A stretch of DNA of 64,000 nucleotides, taken from the NCBI GenBank assembly GCA_937968015.1, contig CALBSO010000095.1, forward strand, positions 1 to 64,000. The letters run 5' to 3'. The notes beneath the pieces were generated by a model. The model did not search any database, had not been told where the DNA came from, and saw only the letters and a list, made by a program, of their open reading frames with translations. The translations under genes were made by a program, and so were the position numbers. How positions within the stretch are numbered: the first letter of the stretch is position 1; the number at the start of each line of letters is the position of its first letter. This DNA comes from an uncultured Thermomicrobia bacterium. Lineage in GTDB: Bacteria > Chloroflexota > Chloroflexia > Thermomicrobiales > JALYUS01. Below are positions 1-8,857 of the stretch, one piece after another.

Positions 1-122
1 CTTGGCAGCAAATGGCTCAACGTGGAGGAATCTACAGAACTTCGCGGACACAACCTGGTTTCGTCGCACGATGTGGCATACTGAGTGTGACATGTGCGAT
101 GTATGAAACTGGGGGGGATATT

Positions 123-440
123 ATGGCCATCACGCCGTTTCCTGGGTCATCGGTTGGGGTCGCGTCCGGCGATGAGCGACCGCAGAAGAATACCTGCGTT
201 CATGATGAACTGCTGGCAGATGGCAGTATGGTCCTCTATCATACGTGCAAGCAGCAGTTGATGACCATTAACCCGACGGCTGCACTCGTCTGGGAGTGCT
301 GCGACGGGGAACACGATCTTGGCAGCATCGCCGACGAACTGCGGTCAGTCTTTCCCGAGATCGTCCATGCCGAGGCCGACATCTTGACACTGCTCGAGAC
401 CTTGCTTGAGCAGGGGATGATCGTGGACGAGGGTCGCTAA
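123..440 (+). CDS. PqqD-family peptide-binding protein
   Basis: Small protein of 105 residues with the PqqD-like winged-helix pattern: a central INPTAALVWECCDG segment (about residues 49-62), then a DLGSIADEL helix and a C-terminal LLEQGMIVD strand. Family members bind the leader of a ribosomal peptide precursor and present it to a modifying enzyme. The ATG at 123 follows a G-rich stretch and is preferred over an upstream in-frame ATG at 12, whose extra 37 residues look unlike the family. It is followed after 7 nt by an HPr-kinase-like gene and then a nucleotidyltransferase; this trio recurs around peptide or exopolysaccharide biosynthesis loci, so a role in such a pathway extending upstream of the window is inferred. 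No precursor peptide was seen here. Confidence 0.8.
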   Translation: MAITPFPGSSVGVASGDERPQKNTCVHDELLADGSMVLYHTCKQQLMTINPTAALVWECCDGEHDLGSIADELRSVFPEIVHAEADILTLLETLLEQGMIVDEGR

Positions 441-447
441 GCCGACA

Positions 448-1347
448 ATGGAACACACGCCACCGATCGTCGTGCCGCGTGTCACGCGCCCCACCGCCGC
501 GACGACATTGTATTACGCTGTCCACGGCTACCATGCAGCGCTCACTATCCCGGATCGCGCTGCGCGATCGTTGGCGCGCTCCATCCTCCGCGGATTTGGC
601 CCGCTTCCAGCCGCGCCAGATGAATCCGTGACCGATTTCGCCTTGCGGCATGCTGATCGCGCTCAGTGGGAAGTCACCGTTGCCGACCAGATCGTCTACC
701 GGAGCACGGGTCTGGTGGACGCGGTTGCCGCGCTGGAATGGCAACTCATCACAAATGTGCTCGCCGATCAGCGCCACTCCTTCCATCTGCACGCGGCCGC
801 GCTCGCCTCCCCTGCGACGCGCACCGCACTGCTCATCGTCGGCGAATCGGGGAGTGGCAAGACGACGCTGACCCTCGGGCTGATGGCGCGCGGCTTCCTC
901 CCGTACAACGATGACATCACGCTGATCGCCCCCGCTACCTGCGCGCCGCTTCCCTTCCGTCGTGCGTTCCACGTTGACGCCCGGACGCAGGCACTCGTGA
1001 CAGCCCTCCCATCCTCCCCTCCCTGGGACGTTGGCGGCGCCCCCGCTGGTTACTTCCTCGTCTCCGATTGGGCGACGGCGTCATGGCCGATTCGGACCGT
1101 CCTCTTCCCGCGACTCGCACCTGGTGAAATGCCCCGCCTTGATCCCCTGTCGGTCACCGACGCCGCGCTGCGCTTGCTGACGTTCAGCATGACGCTCAGT
1201 CAGTCGTCCGCACTCGCGTTGCAGGCTGCGGGGCGGATCGTCGAGCGGGCTCAGTGCTCCATGCTGGTCAGCGGCGACCTCGCCGCGACGCTTGATCTGG
1301 TCATTGACCAGGTGGTGCGCGATCACGGTAGGCGCGACCGATCATGA
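448..1347 (+). CDS. HPr kinase-like P-loop protein
   Basis: 299 residues. A Walker A motif GESGSGKTT sits at about residues 132-140 and is followed by a YNDDITLI segment about 26 residues later, the arrangement seen in HPrK-like kinases that lack the N-terminal regulatory domain of true HPr kinase. It probably phosphorylates a partner or intermediate in the pathway of its neighbours; the substrate is not visible. The downstream nucleotidyltransferase gene overlaps its end by 4 nt, so the two are translationally coupled. True HprK/P for sugar regulation is unlikely because no HPr gene is present and the family capsule differs. Confidence 0.72.
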   Translation: MEHTPPIVVPRVTRPTAATTLYYAVHGYHAALTIPDRAARSLARSILRGFGPLPAAPDESVTDFALRHADRAQWEVTVADQIVYRSTGLVDAVAALEWQLITNVLADQRHSFHLHAAALASPATRTALLIVGESGSGKTTLTLGLMARGFLPYNDDITLIAPATCAPLPFRRAFHVDARTQALVTALPSSPPWDVGGAPAGYFLVSDWATASWPIRTVLFPRLAPGEMPRLDPLSVTDAALRLLTFSMTLSQSSALALQAAGRIVERAQCSMLVSGDLAATLDLVIDQVVRDHGRRDRS

Positions 1348-2726
1348 ATAGCGATGCATCACGCCGAGCGGAGAATGCCCTCTTGATCGCTGCCGCCGGT
1401 GCGGATACACGGCTCCCCGATGCCGATGCCGTTGCCCGTCTCGATTGGCGTTACCTGCTCGTGGCAGCAGGCGAGCAAGGGATTACGCCGCTGCTCGCCC
1501 ACCGGGTCGGGCAGGAGCGCTATCCTGTCCCGTCGCACGTTGCGGATCACCTACACGCCGCGTATTGGACCAACCACTTCCGCAACCGCGTGCTCCTGGC
1601 ACAGTTGCAACGGCTCCTCGCCGCCGCCGCCGCGGAGGGAATCGCGATCATGCCGCTCAAGGGTGCGGTCCTGGCGACCTGGTATTACGCGACGCCGGCG
1701 CTCCGACCGATGAGCGACCTTGATCTTCTCGTCCACCCCGCCGATACTGCCCGTCTCGCGCGTCTGCTCTCCGTACGCGGGTTCACCATCGTGCCGAAAC
1801 CCGCCTCGCTGCTGAACGAGCGGCGCGAGGCCGCGCAATTCCGCGAGCATGGTGTCGTCGCACAGGCTGATGGGATCGCGGTGCTCGTTGAGTATCGCTC
1901 CGAGGCGCTGGACCCTGCGGTCGGCCCGCTCCTCCTGGCCAATCCGGAGATGGAGGCCGCGTACCACCGCCACAACCTCCGCATGTGGCAGCGGAGTCAG
2001 GTCGCGCAGCTCGGTGATCAGCCCTGCGCGCGACTCTCCGCGGAGGACCTGCTGCTGCATGTGGCGAGCCACCTGACGACCCGGCACGCCGGGTTGCGCT
2101 TGCTCTGGCTCCGCGACCTGGCCGAAGTGGCTACGGTGCATCAGGATACCCTCGACTGGGAATATATCTGCGATACGGCGCGCCGACTCCACCTCTCAAC
2201 GCCGATCGCTGCCGGCCTCGCCGCGAGCGCGCGTTGGCTCGGGGCGCCGATCGCGCACGCGCCGATCGCGCGGCTGCGGTACGCGTCCGGGCGGCGGGCG
2301 CTCTGGCCGGTGGTCGAGCGACGAATGTTCGACGCCGAGATCGCGGCGCTCGGGACGGCCGATCTCGCGAAGGTAGCACCGCCGCTCGCGTGGCGCTCGC
2401 TTGCCGTGAGTATCGGGTGGTTTCTCGCCGGGCGCGCGCCGTGGCGCACGTTCGGGCGGATCGTGGTGCCGAGCCGCGCCTACATGGCGTGGTGGTACAT
2501 CGGGCCGGTGGGGTTGCGGCAGCAGTATTGGCGCGCGGTGGGGTTCCGCATCGCGTACGTGGGGTTCAGTGCCTTCACGGCCCTCGCCACGCGCCTGCGG
2601 GCGCACGCGGTGGCGCGGTGTACCGGGCGGCTCGTGCGGCGGATGCACGCCCGGACACCCTATGGCATGCACGACGACCCGGATGACCGCAAGAGGGCGT
2701 CCGAGAAGCCCCTGAGCCCGCGGTGA
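1344..2726 (+). CDS. Nucleotidyltransferase-fold family protein
   Basis: 460 residues. The segment MPLKGAVLATWYY followed by LRPMSDLDLLV (about residues 100-129) is the signature of the PF14907-type nucleotidyltransferases: a K-G helix followed by the D-x-D metal-binding pair. The rest is an Arg-rich alpha-helical C-terminal half with several Trp/Tyr clusters. Such proteins occur together with PqqD and HPrK-like proteins. Start overlaps the previous stop (ATGA type). The last roughly 90 bases are more GC-rich but remain in frame. The transferred nucleotide and acceptor are unknown. Confidence 0.72.
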   Translation: MNSDASRRAENALLIAAAGADTRLPDADAVARLDWRYLLVAAGEQGITPLLAHRVGQERYPVPSHVADHLHAAYWTNHFRNRVLLAQLQRLLAAAAAEGIAIMPLKGAVLATWYYATPALRPMSDLDLLVHPADTARLARLLSVRGFTIVPKPASLLNERREAAQFREHGVVAQADGIAVLVEYRSEALDPAVGPLLLANPEMEAAYHRHNLRMWQRSQVAQLGDQPCARLSAEDLLLHVASHLTTRHAGLRLLWLRDLAEVATVHQDTLDWEYICDTARRLHLSTPIAAGLAASARWLGAPIAHAPIARLRYASGRRALWPVVERRMFDAEIAALGTADLAKVAPPLAWRSLAVSIGWFLAGRAPWRTFGRIVVPSRAYMAWWYIGPVGLRQQYWRAVGFRIAYVGFSAFTALATRLRAHAVARCTGRLVRRMHARTPYGMHDDPDDRKRASEKPLSPR

Positions 2727-2796
2727 AGGGTCCGTTTTCGAGCGGAATCGGTCCTCCAACGACAGCGAATGGGCAGAAGTGGGCCACGATACGATC

Positions 2797-3276
2797 TCAC
2801 GCTGCATCCCGTCGGGAGAGTAGGAAAAGCGCGATGGCGATGGCGAGAATGACCCCGGCGTTCACGCCGAGATCCACGAGGCGGCGGTTGAACTCATCAT
2901 GCGAGAGAGTCTTGCCGTCGGTGATACTCGCTTCCGCGCCAATGGCAAGGATCCGCCGCGTCGCCGAGATTGCGCCAATGAAGAGAAACGGCCTGAGCGA
3001 TGCGCCACGTTCCTCGATGTAGGAGAGGACGGTTCGTAAGACCTCCATGATAATCATCACGAGTAACAGATCGTTGACGAGCGTGACAATTGCCCGTGGG
3101 AAACCCTCATTGAAATGTTGGGCAAAAGTATAAACACTGTAGGCGAGCATCGCGAGCGCACCGGCGAGGAAGACAAGCCCGACGAGCACGTAGACGAGCG
3201 TGTCCGCGCCGCTCAACCAGGGAGTGATGACCCGTCGCACCGCCTCCGATTGTCGGCTGTGTTCTTGCTTAGACAT
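2797..3276 (-). CDS. PsiE-like small integral membrane protein
   Basis: 159 residues from the ATG at 3276, which has a GAAGGTAAG ribosome site; a longer reading to 3366 would add 30 unlikely residues. Four hydrophobic segments are visible: around residues 18-46, 58-78, 92-112 and 133-152. The pattern, including LVMIIMEVLRTVLSYIEE and a SITDGKTLSHDEFNRRLVDLG loop (written here in part: SITDGKTLSHDEF), fits the phosphate-starvation-inducible PsiE family. Function of this family is poorly known. It is monocistronic and transcribed leftwards. Confidence 0.65.
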   Translation of the reverse strand: MSKQEHSRQSEAVRRVITPWLSGADTLVYVLVGLVFLAGALAMLAYSVYTFAQHFNEGFPRAIVTLVNDLLLVMIIMEVLRTVLSYIEERGASLRPFLFIGAISATRRILAIGAEASITDGKTLSHDEFNRRLVDLGVNAGVILAIAIALFLLSRRDAA

Positions 3277-3371
3277 CTTACCTTCGTCAATCGTCGTTTG
3301 CCCGTCCGTCTCGATTTGCACACGCCTGCTCCTCGTCTCAGCAACCATCCTAGTGTGTGCGAACACCAGTC

Positions 3372-3390
3372 AGTATAGTGGCAATTGCCA
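3372..3390 (-). promoter_or_regulatory. Candidate psiE promoter with palindromic operator
   Basis: Read on the minus strand, TATACT (3372-3377) is a good -10 box with a weak TGGCAG 17 bp upstream as -35. The spacer between them contains the perfect 12-bp palindrome TGGCAATTGCCA at 3379-3390, placed as a repressor site would be. The predicted RNA start is near 3365, about 90 nt upstream of the PsiE-like start codon. The palindrome also abuts the stop of the amidohydrolase gene. Confidence 0.4.
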
Positions 3391-4254
3391 TCAACTGCCA
3401 GTGGCAAAGGGCCAGATCGTCATTGCCGTGCGGCCAAGAATCCACTGCTTGTCATCTTCCAGCAGGAAGGGGAGATGTTGCGTGATGATCGCCAGTTCCT
3501 TATCGAGCGGCAGCGAGCGATGCGCGCCGGGATAGCCGGTGCCCCAGACGAGCCGCGACGCGCCGAATGCCTCGTAGAGCATCTTCACCCAGGGGAAGAC
3601 ATCACGGTATGGGTACTCCTTCCCACGCGAGGTGAGCGAGAGCGCGGAAACCTTCACGTAGGTATTTGGCCGGTCGGAGAGCGCGAGGATGTTCGAGAAG
3701 TGCGTGTACGGCGGCGGTTCGGTGATGTCCGGCTTGCCGAGATGGTCAACGATCACCTTGACGCCGGGATAGCGATGGGCGATTTCGCGCAGCCGCCACG
3801 CCTGCGGCGGCTGCATCTGCACATTGATTACCGCGCCGAGTTCCTGCGCCGTCTCCCACAGAGCGTAGTTGCGCGACGCGCTCACCCACGCCGGATCTCG
3901 GTCGCGAACCAGGTTGAGGCGGAACCCCGCCATGCCCGCCGCCATCCACTTGCGCACATCGGCGGCGTTCGTCCGGGAATCCGGATCAATCAGCCCATGC
4001 GCCGCGAAGAGGTGTGGGTGCGTCATCGCGCTCTCCACGATATAGCGGTTGTTCCACCCGGATGTGCTCGGCTGCACGAGGACGGTCTGCGTCACACCGG
4101 CGGTCGCGTTATCGGCCAGTAGGTCCTCAATCGGCGCGTCCGTAGTCGGGAGGGGGACATCGAGCAGCGTCTGTTCGAGTGTGTAGCGCGGCGGGTCAAT
4201 TTTCCAGACGTGCATGTGCGTGTCCACAATCGGGCCTCGGTGCGCGGTCTGCAT
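3391..4254 (-). CDS. Amidohydrolase-2 family TIM-barrel hydrolase
   Basis: 287 residues from the ATG at 4254, preceded by AAGGAGGAG; an upstream extension to 4407 has no family similarity. The N-terminal PIVDTHMHVW carries the metal-binding H-x-H of amidohydrolase-2 enzymes; VIVDHLGKPD (about residue 178) and LVWGTGYPGA near the C-terminus are further family landmarks. In most homologues the last motif reads GTDWP or GSDYP with a catalytic Asp; here it is GTGYP, so the usual metal-ligand/acid Asp appears replaced. The enzyme probably hydrolyses a lactone or decarboxylates a cyclic acid; the substrate cannot be told. Confidence 0.75.
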   Translation of the reverse strand: MQTAHRGPIVDTHMHVWKIDPPRYTLEQTLLDVPLPTTDAPIEDLLADNATAGVTQTVLVQPSTSGWNNRYIVESAMTHPHLFAAHGLIDPDSRTNAADVRKWMAAGMAGFRLNLVRDRDPAWVSASRNYALWETAQELGAVINVQMQPPQAWRLREIAHRYPGVKVIVDHLGKPDITEPPPYTHFSNILALSDRPNTYVKVSALSLTSRGKEYPYRDVFPWVKMLYEAFGASRLVWGTGYPGAHRSLPLDKELAIITQHLPFLLEDDKQWILGRTAMTIWPFATGS

Positions 4255-4585
4255 CCTGCGGTTCTCCTCCTTGTTCGTCGCGGCATGGCCATCCTTGGCC
4301 GTAGTGTACACGCTCTCTTTTCCTTCCGCGCCGCAGCGACACGCCGTCTGGGTGAACAGAAGAACGGAAAATGGGGCGAGGCTGTAAGGAAATGACAGAG
4401 ATGTCACCTCGGAGGAGACTGGAGCACAAATGAATGTCAGGTGAATCGTGCATCATCATCCATGATGGGGTGGGTCGCCACGCATATGTGTTGCGGCCGG
4501 AACCGAGTGTCGGCACGGTGCGCGACATGGCATGACACGAAAAGGAGGGGTTTGCGATGCGCTGGAACCGACCGGGTACTAACGG
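4255..4585. other. Intergenic region, divergent upstream regions
   Basis: 331 bp between the leftward amidohydrolase and the rightward response regulator. It should hold both promoters. Apart from the mini-ORF annotated at 4557-4589 with its AAAAGGAGGGG ribosome site, I see no convincing promoter boxes, repeats or RNA genes. Confidence 0.4.
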
Positions 4586-4589
4586 ATGA
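4557..4589 (+). CDS. Ten-residue leader ORF coupled to response regulator
   Basis: An ATG at 4557 stands 6-7 nt after the strong AAGGAGGGG site, and reads MRWNRPGTNG before a TGA that overlaps the ATG of the response regulator (ATGA). The response regulator start itself has no good ribosome site, so its translation probably depends on ribosomes finishing this mini-ORF. Whether the peptide matters is unknown. Confidence 0.5.
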   Translation: MRWNRPGTNG

Positions 4590-5299
4590 GCACGCACATT
4601 TTGCTCGTTGATGACGATCTGCTCGTCGGCAAGTTGCTGACGTTCCTGCTCGACGACGCGGGCTATACGATGGCCGTCCTCACGGACCCACGCCGCGCGA
4701 GCGAATATCTGCACGACAACCCCGTTGATCTCGTCCTCCTCGACATCATGCTGCCATATGTGGACGGCTACGCGGTGGCGAAGGAGTTGCGCCGCGTACA
4801 CCCGGATATCCCGATCATCTTCCTCAGCGCGCGCGCGCAGGTGAGCGACAAGGTGGAAGGCTTCGAGCATGGCGCGGATGACTACGTCGCGAAGCCGTTC
4901 GAGCCGACGGAATTGCTGGCGCGCATTCAGGCCGTCCTCCGCCGCTACCACCGTGCCGAACGGAATGTGTATGGCTCGGTCATCAAGGTGGGCGACGCCT
5001 GCCTTGATCTCGGCGAGCTGGAATTTTCCGCGCCGGACCAACAGCCCGTCTTCCTCACACCGACCGAGATGAAGATTCTCGAATGCCTGATGCGCAACGC
5101 CAACGCCGTCATCACGCGGGAGGCGCTGATCGAGCGGACGTGGGGATACGACTGCGACGGCTTCGGCAATCGCGTGGATGTCTATATCCGCCGCGTGCGC
5201 GCCAAAATCGAACGGGATCCCGGCGATCCCGCCTATATCCAGACCGTTCGCGGTACCGGCTACCTGTTCCGCGCGGGGAAGCGATCGGCGGTAGCGTGA
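4586..5299 (+). CDS. OmpR/PhoB-family response regulator
   Basis: 237 residues. Receiver domain at residues 4-118: acidic DDD at 9-11, phospho-acceptor Asp53 in LVLLDIMLP, and the conserved Lys in DDYVAKPFEPTELLARI. The C-terminal part (about 138-232) is a winged helix ending in VDVYIRRVRAKIE...VRGTGYLF, the PhoB/OmpR DNA-binding signature. No sensor kinase lies beside it, so it is an orphan within this window. Its start overlaps a ten-codon leader ORF. Confidence 0.93.
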   Translation: MSTHILLVDDDLLVGKLLTFLLDDAGYTMAVLTDPRRASEYLHDNPVDLVLLDIMLPYVDGYAVAKELRRVHPDIPIIFLSARAQVSDKVEGFEHGADDYVAKPFEPTELLARIQAVLRRYHRAERNVYGSVIKVGDACLDLGELEFSAPDQQPVFLTPTEMKILECLMRNANAVITREALIERTWGYDCDGFGNRVDVYIRRVRAKIERDPGDPAYIQTVRGTGYLFRAGKRSAVA

Positions 5300-5323
5300 G
5301 ATCGGGAACCGAGCGATCCACCG

Positions 5324-6682
5324 TTATTCCACTGCCGTGTCACCGACCATCGCTACGGGAACCTCGATTGGCGGGCGGCGGTTCCGGCCATGCACGGTCT
5401 CCGGCGCGAAGAGGGCGAAGAGGGTCACGGCAACGGCGAACAATCCGGCGGTGATGAAGAGCGCCGCCCCCGCGCCCGCCTGATCGCTGATCCAGCCGAG
5501 CAGGAAGGGGCCGACGACGTATCCGGCGTCCGCGAGCGTCAGGTAAATACCCATCGTCACGCCGTTCGCGCCGGGTGGCGCCATGTCGGCGGCATAGGCG
5601 GCGGGCGCGGAACCGCCGACGCCACCACCAAGCCCCCAGAGGAACATCCCGGCGATATAGAAGGGATAGTTGAACGCGACTGCCAGGCAGGCGAACGCCG
5701 CGCCACAGACGATCGTGCCCGGAATGATCCCGCCACGGCGGCCCCAGCGCGTCATCATGATCGTCGAGAGCGGGATGGTCGCGAAGTTCATCAGCGAGGC
5801 GATGCTGAGCGCGAAGCCCGTCGCGGAGGCGCTGATGCCGAGGCGGTCCCGTCCGAGGATCGGTACGATATTGAAGAGCGCGCCGGTACGGGCGAAATAC
5901 TGCACGAAGGTCACGAGGCCGATGAGGAGGAACCCGCGCTGCCGAAGCAAAACGCGCAGCGCCTGCCTCATCGCCATCGCCGGTTGTTTCGCTTCGGCGG
6001 CGCGGGCGACGGCGAGATGCCGCGTCTCCGGCACCTGTAGGAAGCAGACGAGCGCCGCCAGCAGGCTGAGGAAGCCGAAGGCGTAGAAGGGCGCGCGCGT
6101 CCCGAAAGCGTCTGCCACCACGCCGCCGAGCGACGGCCCGATGCCGACCGCGCAGAGGAAGATCGCCTGATAGGTGTTCATCATCCTGGCGCGGGTTTGC
6201 GGTGTCGTGATGTCCGCGAGGACGACTTGTGCGCCGGTGAGGACGGTCGCCGCCCCGACACCGCCAACGAAGCGGAACAGGACAAGCAGCGGGAACGTCC
6301 CCGCGACGGCGCAAAGGAGGCTGCCGACCGCTGTGACCACCTCGCCGACAATGATGATCTTCCGGCGGCCAACACGCTCCGCGAGACCGCCCATTGGCAG
6401 GTCGAAGAGCAGCCGGCCGAGGCCGTAGACGCTGATCACCAGCCCCGCAGCCGCCTGTGAGACGCCGAAAGAGCGCGCGAAGGTTGGCACGACGGGGACG
6501 ATGCTGCCGAAGCCGAGTTGATTGATGCCGACGACGAGGCAGAGCCAGCCGAGCGTCCGGTGCGTCGAATCGAGGGAGCGTATCGCTGTGAACCGTGTCT
6601 GCACCGGCCGCCTCGTTTCGTCCGCCTCCGGTCTGACCGCCGGTAGTATGCACGATTCCCGATGCGATGTCGTCATCGGCAT
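5324..6682 (-). CDS. Major facilitator superfamily transporter
   Basis: About 450 residues with twelve predicted membrane spans. The first half has the MFS loop 2-3 signature in the form LPMGGLAERVGRRK, and the second half has a matching SLMNFATIPLSTIMMTRWGRR (quoted in part: MTRWGRRGG). It is most like drug or multi-substrate exporters of the 12-TM group. The reading frame is open to an ATG at 6739, but that would leave only 23 bp to the divergent gene; ATGs at 6682 or 6676 leave room for promoters, so the start is uncertain. Substrate unknown. Confidence 0.85.
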   Translation of the reverse strand: MPMTTSHRESCILPAVRPEADETRRPVQTRFTAIRSLDSTHRTLGWLCLVVGINQLGFGSIVPVVPTFARSFGVSQAAAGLVISVYGLGRLLFDLPMGGLAERVGRRKIIIVGEVVTAVGSLLCAVAGTFPLLVLFRFVGGVGAATVLTGAQVVLADITTPQTRARMMNTYQAIFLCAVGIGPSLGGVVADAFGTRAPFYAFGFLSLLAALVCFLQVPETRHLAVARAAEAKQPAMAMRQALRVLLRQRGFLLIGLVTFVQYFARTGALFNIVPILGRDRLGISASATGFALSIASLMNFATIPLSTIMMTRWGRRGGIIPGTIVCGAAFACLAVAFNYPFYIAGMFLWGLGGGVGGSAPAAYAADMAPPGANGVTMGIYLTLADAGYVVGPFLLGWISDQAGAGAALFITAGLFAVAVTLFALFAPETVHGRNRRPPIEVPVAMVGDTAVE

Positions 6683-6762
6683 GGCAGGATGCGGTTTGCT
6701 CTCCCATGCCGAATGCGGCACAATAGAGGGGGTGAACATGCGATCCGAGAGAGGAGTAGCGC

Positions 6763-8364
6763 ATGGTATCCATGCCTTTGACGATGACCCAACCGACGAT
6801 AGACCGCCCGACGCTGATCCGCCGCCTCATCAACCTGCTCGGGCCAGGCTCTGTGCTGACTGAGCGGGGCGATTTGCTTGTCTATGACTCCGACGGCACG
6901 CACGAGCACGCGATGCCGGACGTGGTCGTGCTGCCAACGAGCGTGCAGCAAGTCTCGGAGATTGTGAAACTCGCCGCCATCGCCGGCATGCCGATCGTGC
7001 CGCGCGGGGCGGGCACCGGCCTCGCGGGCGGCAGCACACCGATCCGGGGTGGCATCGTCGTCTCGTTGACGCGGATGAATCAGATCCGGTCGGTGGACTA
7101 CGCGAACCGCCGCGCCGTCGTGGACCCCGGCGTCGTCAACCTGCATCTGTCGCAGGCGACCCTGCCGCACGGCTACTACTACGCGCCCGATCCCGCGAGC
7201 CAGCGCGCGTCATCCATCGGCGGCAACGTCGCGACGAACGCGGGCGGGCCGCACTGCCTTGCCTACGGTGTGACGGTCAACCATATCCTCGGCCTTGAGG
7301 TCGTGCTGCCGGATGGGCGGATCATCGAGACGGGCGGCGTCCTCGACACGCCGGGTTACGACCTCACCGGCATGCTCGTCGGATCTGAGGGGACGATGGG
7401 CATCGTCACGGGCGTGACGGTGAAGTTGCTCCGCTCGCCGGAAACGCTGCGCGTGCTGCTCGCGATCTACGACGAGTTGGAGGCCGCCTCGCAGACTGTT
7501 ACCGGCATCATCGGGGCGGGCATCATCCCCGGTGCGTTGGAGATGATGGACGGCCCGGCCTGTAAGGCGGTCGAGATGACCTACCATGCAGGTTACCCGG
7601 ACGACGGCAAATCCATCATCCTGCTCATTGAGTTGGACGGCCTCGCGGAGGGATTGGACGAACTGGCAGAGCAAGTGACCGCGATCTGCAATGCGTGTGG
7701 CGCGCGGGAAGTGCGCGTCGCGGCGACGCAGGGGGAGCGGGACGCGCTCTGGGCCGGGCGCAAGGGCGCGCTCGGCGCGATGGGTCGCCTCGCCCCGAAC
7801 TACTATCAGCAGGACAGCGTCGTGCCGCGCACGAAACTGCCGGAAATCCTCAACTACGTCGCCGAGGTGGCGAAGGACGCGAAACTCAAGGCGACGAACA
7901 TCTTCCACGCGGGTGATGGCAATTTGCACCCGCTCCTCCTCTTCGACCGCAGCAAGAAGGGTGACATCGAGCGGACACTGGACGCGGCGATGGAGATCAC
8001 GCGCGCCTGCATAGATATGGGCGGCGCGATCACCGGCGAGCACGGCGTCGGCTTCGAGAAGCGCGGCGTAATGACCTATTCGTTCACGAATGAAGACCTC
8101 GCGGCGATGGCGAAACTGAAGCGCAGTTTCAATCCATACGACCTCTTCAACCCGGACAAGATCCTGCCGGACGCGCGCGTCTGCGGCGAGATCCGCGAAT
8201 TGCGGGAGACGGCGATGCCATCGCACTACGCGGAGATTGCTCAGATGCAACCCGCCGCACCGATCGGGATGGTGGGCGAGCATTCGCCGACGAGCGCGCA
8301 CGAACACGACACGACGCCGGCCGAACTGGCCGACATGGCGGTGCCCACGGGTGGTAAGGAGTGA
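6763..8364 (+). CDS. FAD-linked oxidase, glycolate oxidase GlcD type
   Basis: 533 residues. N-terminal FAD-binding-4 domain with PRGAGTGLAGG (about 86-96) and NVATNAGGPHC, and a C-terminal FAD-oxidase domain with HAGDGNLHP (about residue 385) and the GEHGVG signature (about 427). These are hallmarks of the GlcD subunit of glycolate oxidase and of D-lactate dehydrogenases that oxidise 2-hydroxy acids. Ribosome site GAGAGGAG precedes the ATG by 6 nt. A GlcE-like gene follows after an inserted HicBA module; the Fe-S subunit GlcF is not in this cluster. About 45 residues after the family end (THERE segment with HEHDTTP) form a divergent tail. Confidence 0.88.
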   Translation: MVSMPLTMTQPTIDRPTLIRRLINLLGPGSVLTERGDLLVYDSDGTHEHAMPDVVVLPTSVQQVSEIVKLAAIAGMPIVPRGAGTGLAGGSTPIRGGIVVSLTRMNQIRSVDYANRRAVVDPGVVNLHLSQATLPHGYYYAPDPASQRASSIGGNVATNAGGPHCLAYGVTVNHILGLEVVLPDGRIIETGGVLDTPGYDLTGMLVGSEGTMGIVTGVTVKLLRSPETLRVLLAIYDELEAASQTVTGIIGAGIIPGALEMMDGPACKAVEMTYHAGYPDDGKSIILLIELDGLAEGLDELAEQVTAICNACGAREVRVAATQGERDALWAGRKGALGAMGRLAPNYYQQDSVVPRTKLPEILNYVAEVAKDAKLKATNIFHAGDGNLHPLLLFDRSKKGDIERTLDAAMEITRACIDMGGAITGEHGVGFEKRGVMTYSFTNEDLAAMAKLKRSFNPYDLFNPDKILPDARVCGEIRELRETAMPSHYAEIAQMQPAAPIGMVGEHSPTSAHEHDTTPAELADMAVPTGGKE

Positions 8365-8612
8365 TGATGGCGGCTCAATCGCACCTTCATGATGGGATGG
8401 CGGCACTCCGACAGGCGGTCATCTATCCCGGCGAAGATGGCTACTGGGTGGCGGAATGCCCGAGCCTGCCTGGTTGCATCAGTCAAGGGGAAAGCAGAGC
8501 AGAGGCGATTGTCAATATCCGCGAGGCGATTCACGTCTATGTGGATGCCCTCGAAGCCGACGGGCGACCAGTACCGCCGGAACGATTCGAAACGCTCCTG
8601 GTCGCTGTCTAG
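8361..8612 (+). CDS. hicB: HicB-family antitoxin
   Basis: 83 residues with the HicB signature IYPGEDGYWVAECPSLPGC followed by SQGESRAEAIVNIREAI, a partially degraded RNase-H-like fold. It would bind and neutralise the HicA mRNA interferase encoded directly downstream. The start (GTG at 8361 or ATG at 8364/8367) overlaps the stop of the oxidase gene, so it is co-translated with a metabolic gene. No C-terminal DNA-binding domain is evident, so autoregulation is not obvious. Confidence 0.85.
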   Translation: MMMAAQSHLHDGMAALRQAVIYPGEDGYWVAECPSLPGCISQGESRAEAIVNIREAIHVYVDALEADGRPVPPERFETLLVAV

Positions 8613-8614
8613 GC

Positions 8615-8833
8615 ATGCTCCCGCGCGTTTCTGATCAGGAGTGTATCAAAGCACTTTCGCGGGTAGGGTTCGCGGTCGTCAGGCAACAGGGGAGCCATAT
8701 CGTCGTGCGGCGTGATGATCCCTTCGCCCAACTCGTCGTGCCGGATCACAAGGAACTGGACCGTGGGACGCTCCGGGCGATCATTCGGCAGGCGGGGATG
8801 ACCGTCGAGGAATTCGTAAGGTTGATGCGATGA
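8615..8833 (+). CDS. hicA: HicA-family mRNA interferase toxin
   Basis: 72 residues: a dsRBD-like fold with the catalytic-His segment QQGSHIVVRR and the downstream IRQAGMTVEEFVRLM helix, typical of HicA RNases that cleave mRNA. It starts 2 nt after hicB. Order antitoxin-toxin and the length of both match compact HicBA modules. The location between two subunits of an oxidase is unusual (see findings). Confidence 0.86.
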   Translation: MLPRVSDQECIKALSRVGFAVVRQQGSHIVVRRDDPFAQLVVPDHKELDRGTLRAIIRQAGMTVEEFVRLMR

Positions 8834-8857
8834 CCCGATCAATACGAGTGGGGCGAA

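Noticed and set aside
5340..6833. 497-residue minus-strand frame beside the MFS gene
   Set aside because: Out-of-frame shadow of the transporter, extremely Arg-rich without membrane spans.
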